Assembly: GCF_901709675.1 (NCBI RefSeq)
Contig: NC_051103.1
Location: 8,107,501 to 8,171,500, forward strand
DNA length: 64,000 nt
Direction of reading: 5' to 3'
From: Syngnathus acus
Taxonomy: Eukaryota; Chordata; Actinopteri; Syngnathiformes; Syngnathidae
Position 1 is the first letter of the stretch. Each line of letters begins with the position of its first letter. Shown here one piece after another: positions 1 to 17,706 of this stretch. Below the pieces are notes generated by a model, which saw only the letters and a program-made list of their open reading frames with translations, did not search any database and had not been told where the DNA came from. A program made the position numbers and the translations under genes.

Positions 1-3000
1 TCAGATTGTTCAGTCTACTGTGAAGTATAAATGTCAGGCCTAATTATCGATGTTGTTAATCTTACCTGGTTTCTCCAACAGATGTCTGTAGCAACTGCTT
101 TTTTCTCCATCCTACCTACCCTGCTTTCCAGATAATACAACGTAGCGTTCCACACACCATACAATGTCCTTTTTACAATAAAGCCTTAACTCAAATGGAA
201 AAAAAAGGAGAGTGAAAAACGGATTGAATCATTTGAAACAAGATACAATAGAATTGAAAATAGACAGAAATAAATTGGGGGAAAAAAGCATTTCATTTTC
301 ATCTGGATGCTCTACTGTTATGGATGAGGTGACGGAATATTGCTCACCCAACAATAAAAACGACCTTTGGGAGAAAGTATGACAGGGTAGTTGGTCCATG
401 TCAAGCTGGCAGCAAGTGAATGGTTCACTGCACATGCACACTTTGCTTCTATTGTGCAATCTTTTAGTATCCATCCATCCAGCCAGCCAGCCAGCCTATA
501 AAATACGTTGAGCTAAATAGTATACCTTCCCAAAATGCATATAAAACCAAAGAATGGGAACATCACCCAATAAAAAAAAGTTGTGGAGATAGTATAGACT
601 TTGAAGAAGGGAAAAAAAAAGATAGTTTGAAATTTCTTGAGTCCAAAACTTCATGATAGGGGGAGGGGGAGCTGAGGAAGATGAATGAATGAGGGACATG
701 GCGCAGATGCTTGGATAAATTATTCACTTCCTTCTTCAATAGTGTCCTGCCAGCTGCCTTTCATGACGCCTGCCAGGTGCCCACTGAAGATAGTGAGGGG
801 AAATGTCACTCATGTCAAAGAGTGGGTGGAAGAGAGGGAAGTTAGCGGAGAACCATTTTTTCTTCAAGTTCCCAAAATAACAGAAAGCTTTTTTGATGAA
901 AGGAAATCTGAACATCACTTTTTCATCTTAATTGATTTGTTGAGAACAAAGTAGCGCAAAGATCAATGCGGATCATATTCAAAATAGGAATTAAAGATGA
1001 ACATTTATATACCAGGGATTGGAATACATTTTTACAAAATGTTCTCCAACCATGCTGGAATCAAATACAATGTAAAAGAGGACATACTTTATTTGATAAA
1101 TAGTTTTTTTTAAGTGCAGGTAATCTTCAAAAAGGTGCACTGCAAGCAAGCTATCCTGAATTTTTGCAGAACAGTCAACTCACCAAAAAGTCATTTACAT
1201 AGAATCACCCATCACCAAATGTCTCCACTCATGCAGCGAGAAAAAATGTGTCATGTTGAAGCAGAATAGAAGCAGTGTGATGTGAATGCAAGCCAGCAGG
1301 GGACTGGGGATGGAGGCGATCAAGAACGACTGTGCCCGAAGGCTACGTCCACACAGATATTCGCCAAAAAATGCTTATTTTTCCATCTTGGGTGTTACAA
1401 TCTTCACCCACACTGGCAAATTTCTGTCCTCATGGAAAAGGATCACATGCATGCCAAAGCAATGGGGGTGGTACGTACGTACTATCACGAGCTGGCAGAC
1501 ATGCTGCTTCACTATTGTTATCTGCCACCTCCAAAAATGACCTAATTCAGTGGCTTCTTATTGGCTAAAAGTCCCATTCTGCATTTTGGAAGACATCGAC
1601 ACGATGTGCATGTGACACAACCACAGCAATAATGATACCATACTATGTGAAATCAAACATGTGTTGCTGTTCCTAATGATTGGAATCAAGAACAAGGATT
1701 TTGCAGACTGACCTGAGATTGAGTGCTGAACTCCTCACGCATCAAAGCAAACTAGCAGATTTTCACTTAAGCCTCCCAAATCTCAGTCTGCTGTAGTAAA
1801 CCCTGCAGGTCTCCCTTCTTATGATGTGCAAATGCACCTCCCAGATTTGACATGATTGAAAAACAAATCCAATCAATCTCGTGTACTGAATATATAAGTC
1901 AGCGTCGTGGTAATTTGTTTACAGGCTGATAGGTGCTAATTGCTGTTCAGCCATGGGTCTTGTTTTTTCAAGGTTGGCTGGACTGGCCACTGATGGGCTG
2001 GAATGAAAAAATCCACCAGCTGGCTGAACCATTTAGTGCGCTCTCCGTATGGAAAGCACTGGGCATTCTTTTCATCACAGCCCAACGACAACCTCCTATG
2101 GAAAGCTGTTAAATGAATAGATCAATCAAATGTTTATTTCTATTTACCTCTGTTCATCAAAAAGTCAGCTAAGCTTCCTTGGAGGTTAGTAGGGGACCAA
2201 AAGAGGAAAAGAAATGTCTTAAGATGGCTGCAATGGCTGCAATGGCTGTCAAACAACTGACAATACTGATTAGAAACTCAACATATAAAAGGAGATACAG
2301 ATCGAGACTAACACAAGGAGGAAATCAAGTTTCTCTGGTAAGATAAACAGAGAGGTGTCAGTCAGACAACAAATAGCCCTGCAGGGCACTTGACTGTGTA
2401 GGAAAACTAATTGCAAACTCACTGCTGTGCTGGATGTGGAAGATGAAAACTAAGAAGACAATTGTGAAAAATCCATCATCAGAAAATGAGCATCATTATT
2501 AAACTTGGAAGCCAGGTCTCTGACGTGTATCGTCTGACAGGGTCTCAAAACCCACAACATAAACAACAATGACAAATGGATCACAATGGTTGAATTCAAT
2601 GAGCATTTCTGGCGGCACGTCAATCAACTTCTTTCTCTTTGGAAAATGCCGAAGGTACTTTGACAAAATTGTGTCACATGTTATGAAGGCACCTGGGAAG
2701 GTTTGGGGGGAAAAACACAACTACACGAGCGGTCTGCTTTAAAATTCAAGCTTTATTTTTCGATGGCCGGGGGCTTGTTTTAGTTATCTGTTTTAATAAC
2801 TAGGTCGGAAACTGCCGTTGTGTTTTGTATTATTCCTCCTTCGCCCAAAATAACCCTTTTCGCTAATGAAGGAACTCATACGTTTATTTCCTCAGCGGCT
2901 TTATGTATGTATCTTCATTCGTATGTCGATCCATTGTGGACCGGAAAGACGTGTGGACAATGTGGAGTGGAAACTCACTGGGGTCATCATTATTCATTGT

Positions 3001-5847
3001 TGTTGTGTGCTCCAGGCTTAATCTTGATTTTGAATTGTTATATATCCACTAGTGACCAATTACTAGTCAACGCACTGTATAGTGATTTTTTTTTAAAAGT
3101 GAATTTGAAAAACGAAATAAATAGGTTCCCTCTAAAAACAATCTTCAGCCACCATCCCACTGAGAAGCAAAACAATTGTGAGTGTTTTCAAAGGCAGCCA
3201 ATGTTGCATTCTTGTCAGAGTTCGTTGAAGGTCGCAAATGTTCAAGGTCCCGACACAGTTCCCCGTTGTACTCCGGTGTCAAAGCACAGTCAAAAATTCA
3301 TTTCAAAATGCAGTAAGCTAAAGAAAATCATTGGCAAAGAGTAAACTGGTGTCTTCAAAGCAGCTTGCAAAATAGCAAAAAAAAAAGAAAATCCAGTTGT
3401 GAGATGATCCAATGGATAATTGTTTGAAATTGGCTACAGAGCGGACTGCAATGAAGTTTTATCGAGGTAAGAAGCGAATAACGGAAAGCCGAAGCACCTT
3501 TTCTTCCCTCTGAGAATTGAAGCGACTCTTTTCACCTCAGGCACAGAGAGTTGTCTTGCTAAATGCAGGTTTGCGAAACCTTCATAAACAAAACAGATTC
3601 AACCATCCGTCTTTATCTGCACAGACAAGATGCTATTATCTCACTGGTACACAACGCTGTTCCAAAACGTTGGAACAACAGAGAATAATCAAAGCGTGAC
3701 TTCAAAATGAAGACCTCAATTTCCAAAAACGAAGAGAAGAAGCCATTGAAGTTGTTTACTGTGTTGCCATTTTTAATTAAGTGAGCCAGACACGCTCTTG
3801 GCCAGAGGAGAATGCGCTCTATTCAGTGGAACGAACGTATAGCTCGGTGGTGATGAATGGGCTGTCATCGGCCATTGTTGCCAAACCTCTGTCTCCTTGA
3901 CACGGGGCCATTTCCTCAGCAGCCAATCACTGCCTCAGACTTCTCATGGTCTAAAGGCCAAAGGTCACAAAGGTATTCTAATGTGGGCACAAAGCTGAGC
4001 AGTTCGTAGTCTGACGGAAGATGAGGTCAGACTGGAACAACTTGAAATGCTTATCGTAGCTGTCCTATGATGACAAATACAATCTTCGTTTCAGGAGTCT
4101 TGTCAGACAAAACAATCTACGATATCATGTGCTATGTCTCGATTCTGTCACCAATGAATATAATATGACCACAGAGCCCATATGATGAAAAGGATGGATG
4201 ATGTTATGCATGTTGATGCATTGTGTTGTGGTGCTTTGTAAATGGAAACATTTTATGGACAGTTTGACTGTAACGTTTGGCTCCAATCATTCAGTGGGGA
4301 GAGGATAATAAAGGGCTTTATTTTTGTGCATAAGGCACTGTCGAAATGTGCGCAGAGTTGAGCTCAAACAAGTTTTGGCATTTCCGCAGACGCTCGCAGC
4401 TTGGCGCTTGGCACTTTTCGGCATCAATTTCGCCCTAATGGAAGCAGCTCGTAGAATGGAAATAGAAGCACTGTCCGTCCTTGGCATGGCGGTACCACAA
4501 GGTCATTGTCACTTTTGGAGACAAAAGCTATTGATATTATCATATTTTTAAGATGCACTGCTTTACCATTTCACGGAGAATAATTGAGAGACTTACATTT
4601 TGCGAATGTTACTTAAAAACCGCAGTCATTCAATGTTTTATAATGGCAACAGTAAGTCATGTTTTCTTTATAATTGATTCTAATGGAAACAATTGGCAGT
4701 TAACAATATATACTTTGACTTGAGTTAGGGATACTAATTTATACGTCATATAATCTTCCAGAGGTCATGAAAAGAAATGTGGACATCTGCCCGTGTAATG
4801 CTGTGACAGGTGACTTGACAGGAGCAGCAAGCATGTTCCCCTGAGGGAGGTGGCCACATGAGGCATTCAACACCACTTCACCTGAATGTCAAAGTCAAAT
4901 AGACAGCACTATATTTCTTCTTTTATGATATCATTTAAAAGACCTTTACTGAGGTCCCAGGTCCGTGTCTTACAGGAATTGGTTGACATTATTCTTATTC
5001 ACAGTCCTGTCAAAAGTTGCCAGCATGAATGTCACTGCATTTACGTCTGACAAGCTTCCTAAAATGAAGATTGGATTTAGTCTCCTTGAACTAAAAGAAT
5101 TACACTTTATGACTTACTTGGATTAATTCCTTGCCCTCATTGAAAACTTTCAATAGCTTCAATCACCCAAGGAGGATTTATGCCGCTCGTGAAAATAGAG
5201 CCGCACATTTTCACCTATATGTTAAGGGCAAAAATGCAACATTTAGTTGAGTTGTGTTTTTAGCCTTGCACACTGTAGCCATCCTTCTCAGAAGACTAGA
5301 ATGTCATTGTATACATACGTATGTCGTCTCATCAAGGTTTAAAGGTTCTACTTGACTATGGGACATGTTTTCATATTCTCTCGACTGAAGCGTTTTCACA
5401 AATCAATTGTTTTGTTGATTAATGACAGTATCTCCTCCTCAGGATGGCGCAGGTTGCTCAGACGAGACCATCCGTATCATAAGTCCAAGAGCAGAGCATT
5501 TGTACCGACACGTTTGGAGGACAGACGTCCTTCCAGAATGACAATGAGGGAGTAGCAGAGAGCCACAGCTGGACGTGACAGAAAGAGATGAATGAGGCCC
5601 GAGAGGGGAAGCTTCAACCCCTCCAACACACCTGTGCTCCACTTTTACTGGTCTTTCTCTAGAAAACCCCAAATAAGATGAGAAATATGAACGTCGCAAA
5701 CTTTCAGACTCAGTTTGCAAAAGATTTTCTAAGAAAGCAAAGTGTCAGATGCAATAAGACAATTAATGAATGCGCAGACAAAGGCTTTTTTGTCATTACC
5801 TTTATAAAATAACGCTCATCAATAATGAAGCAAAGAAAAAAAGGTTC
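1..5847. other. intergenic DNA, no gene seen
   Basis: No reading frame here has codon use, splice sites or protein similarity that I recognise. It is AT-rich, with scattered short runs such as an ATCC/AGCC tetranucleotide tract near 470-497. The longest open stretch (2820-3344, 174 codons) opens on GTG rather than ATG and looks like a chance frame. Distant regulatory DNA for the flanking genes could lie here but cannot be told from sequence alone. Confidence 0.6.
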
Positions 5848-5952
5848 ACTATTTTTTAAAAGTGAAGACAATTTTCAATTTTAGTACCGACATGAATTTC
5901 ATTTGTCTTGGCGGGCCGCATCTGGTCCCCGGTCCTTGAGTTTGACACCTAG
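5848..5952. repeat. hAT-like terminal repeat fragment
   Basis: The right half carries GGGCCGCATCTGG followed by CCTTGAGTTTGACACCTAG. The reverse complement of the latter has the GTGTCAAACTCAAGG core I associate with hAT-type terminal inverted repeats. The left half (CTATTTTTTAAAAGTGAAG and on) is shared with a second copy near 33,126-33,171. No transposase frame is nearby, so this is a non-autonomous or decayed fragment. The family assignment is from memory. Confidence 0.5.
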
Positions 5953-8900
5953 GCTATACGGGATTTGATGAGGGAATTAGCACGAAAGCATGACAGACGT
6001 GATCTTGTATAGGGGGGGAAAAGTCGAACACGCTATCTTGACCTACTTTGAGCTGACAGATACTTGTTGCTTGTTACAGGGTGATGCAAAAGAGACACAG
6101 AGAGAGAATCAGAGTATCAAATCTGGAAAACATGAAAAGTATATCCAAAATTTCATTTGGTAACCTGGAGCTATAGAGCATAGAAGTCTGCTTCCTTCTG
6201 ACAGCTTTTCTTTGCCCCCATATCCAGCGTATCCATTCTTTAATCACAGTTATTTTCTCCCCTATCTGTCAGTTAAAAGCTCATGTCTAATTAAAAGCTT
6301 TGTGCTGCGGGAATTTTCTATTCAGCGATTACCCCAGCGTCGGCCGGCCGGGCTGTGCGCTATCTAGGTCAGAGCGGCAGTGAACCCTGAGGTTACAATG
6401 CGCTGGCTGTATGCTTTCAGGATGTATGAGCGCCCCTCTGATCATATCCTAATTCCCCAGATCTTTTTCGGCTCTCTATTTTGGTTTCACACAAGGGTCG
6501 ACGGGAGCGTGCCGTGCACCAAACTTCAGATTGACTTCAACAGCGCTGGGAAAGCCACAATGTGCGTTCTCTGCTGCAAATGTACATCAATGCCAATTTC
6601 ACATTGAAGTGTGACATGCTGAGGAAGAGGTGAACCTTTGTTTCCATTCATGTCAATCCATTTTTAGTTCCTTCAAATCTAACAATTTGATTGCATCACA
6701 TTTTAGCCATTCCAAAAACGTAACCATCCTTTCCAGTGCAGCTTCAGAGCAAAAATACTTCTCTTGTGTGGTCACTATACTCTATTCGAGTGCTCAATAG
6801 AAATGAATTGCTTTCTTTATCACGTCTAGATCGGATAATCCTGGATGGCTTACACAGCTAGGGTTCTTTGGACCCTTCAGCCTTAAGTGAAGAGGTTTTT
6901 GGAAGGACCGATGCATTATTTTAACCATCGTAATCCCAAACATTGTGTCATTCATTTCATACTTGTTTTTTGAAGAATATTCTTTTAACAGGACTCCACC
7001 ACATCGCTCACAATGCAGAGCGCCATTTCGTTTGACTGGATTCGTAGATACTAAGCGTCAGCTGCCACCGAGAATGAAAATGTTTTGTATTTCTCCGACA
7101 TGTCACATCCTCCCATTAAAAGTTGCTGCTGGACAGTGTTTAAGTCTTAATTAAAGGCTTGTGGTTTGGTGGAATTGAAAAATCTGTACAGACTAGTGAT
7201 TTGTGACTTCCAAAGCCGAGGTGACAACTTTAATGACTCACTCTGAGGATGTCACAATTCTCTCTGCAGACTTGAAATCTATGGCTTCATCAGAAAGACG
7301 TTTCTTGCCTTCTCCAATCAATAGCTCCTTTCTTGAAACTTTCAAACTCTCCCTGTTCTGACCCAGTCTATGTTAGAAATGTTTTATAATGTACCAATTC
7401 TATTGGATTTGTTGCCTGCACAAATCAATACATCCACAACATCTGACAGCCGGGGTAGGTTCCAGAGTGCCCAGAACCTGTCGTAAAAGTCCTTCACAGG
7501 CAAAGAAATTCAGGATGGAAGGTCACAATGTGTTTATCTGTTATTGCCACAAGGTTAGAAGTGCTTCCTTCCACCATGCCTACTATGCCTTTCCCCAGAT
7601 TTGAAGAGAGTCTCCTTCAAGAGTCCTTCGTTCATCCATAGCTAATGCTGGAGCATTACGAATGCAAAGTCTGCTCTGTATCTAAACTAACCTGGAACAC
7701 ACAAACAGACAGTTTCATATATATAATATGAAATATTCCCCCTGTATCATTATGGATTAAAAAGCATTATTATATCAACGGATTTATTTGGTTCAGTTGG
7801 TAGGCTGTATTTATTGAACCCTAAGCGACAATCACGCACCATTCATCTCACATTGACAATCAATGTCACAGGAGTTGCTAATTGCTGAGCATCGACTATT
7901 TCATCTGAAGAATCTTTCCGTTTCCTTTGAAATAAACCTTATCTGATTTGACTTGGAGAGAATGCATTCACTTAGCATATTTCCATCCATTTATTGATGC
8001 ACCGTGGGGGTAGAATCATGCGGGACAATGAAGAGACTTGCATGAAAAATTCAATGCAAAGATATGCTCCTGGAGAACTGGATTGATTTTCGCACCACCG
8101 TGTTTGTGTGTGTGTGTGGGTGGGTGTGTGAATAAGAGAGCGTGAGGGAGGGCAGAACTAAATGCAACAGGGTACAACCAGGATAGCCAAATAATTTTTG
8201 TAGGTACAGTATGTTCTCCCATTTGCAATTGAGAATTGTAACCATTCATTGTTTTCATCTGCATCATAAAGGGAAGATGCAGCTCGAATTGATTTCTATC
8301 CAAGCTTGGCGGGAGAGCGGTACAGCATGTCCCCCCAATGCCATCCCTATAAACTTGCTCATACATCTCAGGCGAGGGAAGTAAAAGCAGCGTATCGACC
8401 GGCGATGGCTGCGATATTGTCTGATGTGTCGTGTGCGGCAAGTAATATGAAGCGTTTCAATTGATCTTTTGATGAAGTGTGCACAATTTATTTTGTTCAT
8501 GTATTTCGCAATATGCATTGTCACCATTCATCACGGTTTCATTTCATACACTGTTAACATGTGAATTGCCAAAATGGGAAATGGGGTGAAGCAATTCTGC
8601 TTATCTAGTCCCGTCCAATTTCAATTTTTTATGTTCGAGGATTCTTGCGGGATCAATTCTTATTTAGTGACTATAGGACATTTTTAGACTGCCTATTATC
8701 ATCTCATTTTAAGTGACCCATATCCAATATATCCTACATTAGCCAATTCCACACTGGCGTAATAATAGATTGGGTATTTATTTACCTATTATTAGTCGCC
8801 CAAGCAGGACATTGCCTTGACCAACGCGTACATTCATCCACCCGTTGCAGCTTCATGCATGCATGAGACCACATGCCTCTTTGCAACAACCTATTTAGTT

Positions 8901-9274
8901 TGCAATAACTTCATTTTGCCAAGATAATGCATCCATCCTATTTTGCCTATGTATACGAATTTGGGGTCCAAACTTGCTCTTCCTAATGCAAGCCCTGTTG
9001 GATCTATCCGCCTTTGGCATACCTCCTCCGTCACAGTCAAGCTATATGGCATGTTTTCCTGCTCACAGTCCCAATGATTCTTCTTTCTTAGAATCCTCAT
9101 CTTCAGTGTAATTGGTCCATGTGCCCTAGCACCTGAGACCCTCAATAACATTGGGAAAAACAAGAGTGCTCCGTTGTGAGATTCTTCACACAAACAACTT
9201 ACTTGAAAGTAGGTCAGGAACCTTATTATGTGATGTCTGCAATCTGTTTGTCGGAAGGTGGATGGACGCTGCTG
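5953..9274. other. intergenic DNA, no gene seen
   Basis: No supportable gene. The stretch at 6240-6420 is more GC-balanced than its surroundings and has several TAATTA-type homeodomain-like cores (also near 7148), so it could be a conserved non-coding element, but nothing in a single sequence proves this. A short TG/GGTG microsatellite lies at 8101-8131. Open frames of up to 141 codons on the minus strand (8016-8441) show no recognisable domain. Confidence 0.5.
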
Positions 9275-9464
9275 TTCTAAAGTTTGGGCTCACCCAAACA
9301 AATGAGTGTATTCCATGAAACCTCACAAAATTGCGCAAGGGCTTTCGAGGGCTTTCTGTATAGAGTCTATTCCTGATGAGTTGAATGTTATCCTCATTGA
9401 AGAAAATAGCCATTTTATTTGAAAAATATCTCGAAGTGACCCCAAACTTTTGAACGGTAGGGTA
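9275..9464. mobile_element. Tc1/mariner-like MITE remnant
   Basis: About 190 bp bounded by imperfect inverted arms. The left arm (9275-9293, TTCTAAAGTTTGGGCTCAC) pairs with the right arm (9436-9454, GTGACCCCAAACTTTTGAA) at 17 of 19 positions. The right end continues to CGGTAGGGTA. The motif CAAAAGTTTGGGGTCAC followed by CCAAACAA and TTCCATGAAA is one I recall from Tc1-like ends in fish genomes. The interior is far too short for a transposase, so this is a non-autonomous, decayed copy. Confidence 0.65.
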
Positions 9465-12400
9465 TTTTGCTTTAAAAAAAAAAAAAAAAAGAATTTGCTG
9501 TTGTATAAACCTGATGTTGTTCAGTTAGGCATGTCAATTATGGGGACACGATATCAGTTTGCCTCTAAGGGGTGATATCTCATCCTAATAAAGTCAGCAA
9601 ATGTGTTTTTGATTCATTCATGAACGGCTTTGTACTTTGATAGCCTAAAGGTTCCACCTCTTTTCAATTGAATATTGAGCTTAAGCTGTGAGAGAATGCT
9701 GGGGAAGAAGGAGTAATGACTCCCACAAACCAGATCCAAGGAAGCCTGTAAAGCATCTTCATTTGCTCGTCATGCAGTCTAACGAGCGAGAGATGCACTT
9801 TGTTGCTCATTGTTGGCTGTAAATCACCTTCGAATTAGTTTGCACTTCAGGTGAATTTCTCGGCAAGTCGAGGTTTGAGAGTGACTTGAAGCCTCCGAGG
9901 GATCTTGACATGATTTCACTCTTGCCGAAATTGATTTGCCATGTGAATGACTTGCACCGACACAAACATGCCAGCAAGCCTGAACTGCAAGGGTAACCTT
10001 GACATCCATTTCATCATGAGACACATTACAGGAGTGGGTCATTATAGGGTCTCATTACGAGCTAGCAGACCCAGCATCATCATCATCTGTGCGTGGATGA
10101 GATGATTTAACGAGGACCTGGCTTCTACGTGTTACAGGTCTGATGGGAGTATGTGACTACTTGGTTGGAGGTGTTTTCTTCCTTTTTGTTTATATTTCAC
10201 TGAATGGTCTTTTTCATGATTAAATATGGGTAGTAATTTAACCCCGAACGAACGGATTATTTTGGTGTTCACCAGTGAAGCTTTTGAGTGGATTTAAAAA
10301 AGAAAATTATAAATACGTACAAACATGTCTACATTGTTATTTTTCTAAATAGAATTTGCAGCAATATGTGGCCTTGCATCAGTTTCAGGATATAGCGAGA
10401 CATTTCTGCACAGAAACAGTAAGCTAGGGTTAGAGGTTGCAGATTGGGGTTTCCACCCAAACATCAGCGAGCAAAGGTCTTATTTGGCCAGAGATTTGCA
10501 ATTACCTTCCCTTCATAGTGACATAGTCATTTTCCAAAGCAATGGGTCACAGAAGCTCCGCTCTTATTGTGTATATCATGTATACGTAGTGTAATGTACC
10601 TCAGGCTAAACCATGGCTCACCTAAAAGTCTCATCCAACCATTTTATGGTTCTAAAAAATGGAAGTCTAAATAAGTCAAATGTGTTTTGACTCCCATGGA
10701 GATGACAACATTTGGAGGCAGAATAAATGTTCCTCCAAGTGTGATAAAACTTTCAGACAGCTTTGTAACCAGGCCAAGTACAGACTCAGCTTGCAGGTAT
10801 CACAATGACAGTTGGGAAGTAAACAAAGCAAGGGACAAATTATAAATGAGAAATATTGCTTTTCCTTATTTCCCATTGCAGTATAAGGTAAGAGACGATG
10901 TGTGCAATTGCATCAAGGGAAAGAGTAGAGCAGAGTAAATTGGTTGCTCACATGATATAAAAATTCAATTACATTTTCAAATTCTATTATATCAAAATGT
11001 CCTCAAGCATTCCGCACAGTAAGCATCCTATCATTTATGTGTACCTAGATGCTCATTTTGCTTTCCATTTTCAAAATGGGATGATCCCTCACCATATACA
11101 GCACATTCCAAAACATACTGTGGATGTTTTCATGCTTCACCAGTGTCAAGACGCTTATTTGCAACTGCTGGCATCTTTTCAATGCCACCTCATTACAAGG
11201 ATAGCGAAACTGCCATAGCAACTGACAATGTTTTCCAGACTGAACAACAATATTTGGTTTAAAGTTATTTTTAAGACAACACCATGTGTGCGATACAGCG
11301 CAAATTGGACTGCGATTGATTTGATATCCATTTCCAATGTCAAGGACACCAAATAGACATCTAGTGTTTGTGTTTCTGATTATGATAACAGCCAGTCAAA
11401 TCTGTTCATAATCACTCTTCACAGCAGAAATCTACTTTCCACTTTAGCTATGTGAGAACAATGAGACATTGCAGATCTATTATCAGACCCCTGGCCTTGC
11501 CTTGCCTTGCCTGGCCTTGCCTGGCCTTGCCTTGCCTTGCCTCAGGTTACAACGTGTGACACAAACTGATTTGGGCACTCATCTTGGAATGTTTCTAATC
11601 TGCCCGTGAGACAGAGAAGGAGTCAAAAGGAAAGCACCTGAAGCGAGATATTCCTCTGAAAGTGATTCCAACCTCCGCTCGTGTCACGGTAGAGCTCAAT
11701 CATAAGGTGACGAGGGGAAGTGCCTGCAATCAGGAAAAGCCGCTTTGGAATAGCTAATCAAACTGTGAGAATGGCTTTTGGCTTCTTGTGGATGTGGACT
11801 CTACACGTGTCTATGTGTGGCTTTGAAATGGAGACGTGGAAGTGAAAAGGGAAGAGAAGGGCAAGAATGATGACTTTTAATCTCGTGCAGTTTGTGAAGA
11901 AAAAAAAACTTCATTGAAAGTACATATAAGCCCAGTTGCCCAACACATTGTTTTCCATTTGATGGTGTCATTAATAATGAAGATGATAGACAATATAGAG
12001 CAATTGTTTTTTTTCTTTCTGTCTCGGCCAGTCTAAAACATAAAGCTGTTGGCAGTTATGAGTGAACACCCTGATGATGCAAAGATGTGATGACATTCCA
12101 GTAAGGCAGCTTCCAGACAATGGCTTTTGTTCAATGTGGCTTTTAGGTCCAATGACCTTGAAGAAGTTGCTGGATTAGGGCCCAGATGGGACGGTGACAT
12201 TTTTACAGGCGCTTTACCGTGCGGTGGTGCGAATCACATCATCTATATATATAAAAATATATATATTTAAATAAGTTTTGGAATCAAATGTTTGTGCAAT
12301 TTTTCTAATAGGCAATAAAGGGCTTTGCAAAATGAGCTCTGCCAAGATCTGTCTGGCTGGAAGTGCATAGGTGGGTGTGTCAATCAATTTTGCCGCTCCG

Positions 12401-12947
12401 TCATTTGCCAGTAATGTAACAAGATGCTCACCTCTACTTATTTCTTTATACTATCTTGTAGAGAAAAGGAAAAAGATTGAAAGCCAAAACTTCTCATCAG
12501 TCTGTTATGCGACTTTTGGTTTTGACCATTTCATATTGATTTGAAGTTTTCATGCCTGCAGCTAGTGATGGGGAAATGAAGCCTTGAACAAATGTCTGTT
12601 TATATGCCATCATACTGACTGTGCTCGATCTGAGCTTGCGATGCAGGCTGAAAGTATTCACGCATATGATTATTGACTGCGTGGTGCGCACGTCATCATC
12701 GTCGCTCCTTGGGTGAGTGCGTATTTCAAAGGGTGGGGGCTGAGGAGCGCACCATACAAAATGATCCTGTGGGCTTCAGAGGAGAAGCAGATGCGAGAGG
12801 CGTGTGGAAGATCCACACAGCAATTAGCCGCGGATACGTATAGCAACAGGGATAGATCTTCGATTGGATTGTGTGTGTGAGCATTGGAGGAGGAGGAGAA
12901 GAAATCACTGGGATTAAATCAGTCCTGGGCTTTGTTTTGCTGGCGCT
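9465..12947. other. intergenic DNA upstream of the GSG1L-family gene
   Basis: No gene seen. It contains a CCTTG/CCTGG minisatellite at 11,491-11,542, a run of A at 9475-9490 and an AT-dinucleotide tract at 12,243-12,275. The last 250 bases (12,690-12,947) become GC-richer and presumably hold the promoter and 5' untranslated region of the gene starting at 12,948. I see no clear TATA box at a convincing distance. Confidence 0.5.
11491..11542. repeat. CCTTG/CCTGG minisatellite
   Basis: About ten units of CCTTG, some altered to CCTGG, in tandem. It is pyrimidine-rich and lies in intergenic DNA, with no coding role apparent. Confidence 0.85.
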
Positions 12948-17646
<4,699 letters not shown>

Positions 17647-17665
17647 AAAGGGCTAGGTAGAAATC

Positions 17666-17706
17666 AACTCATTCACTGTCAAACGTGACTTTGCAGTGAA
17701 TGAGTT
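17666..17706. repeat. hairpin repeat after the gsg1l2 stop codon
   Basis: Perfect 13-bp inverted arms (AACTCATTCACTG and CAGTGAATGAGTT) surround a 15-nt loop, starting 20 nt after the stop codon, so in the probable 3' untranslated region. A related hairpin (ACTCATTGACTGCCA and TGGCAGTGAATGAGT) lies at 28,873-28,941. The shared arms point to a small dispersed element and not to a gene-specific structure. Confidence 0.75.

Noticed and set aside
2820-3344. Open frame of 174 codons on the plus strand
   Set aside because: It begins with GTG, has no ATG near its start, and shows no domain or sensible composition. A frame of this length is expected by chance about once in 64 kb of AT-moderate DNA.
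3836-3905. tRNA-like A-box (TATAGCTCGGTGGT)
   Set aside because: No matching B-box or cloverleaf can be formed in the following 60 bases.
8016-8441. 141-codon open frame on the minus strand
   Set aside because: It includes a His-Thr run from a TG microsatellite, has no domain and lies in repeat-rich intergenic DNA.
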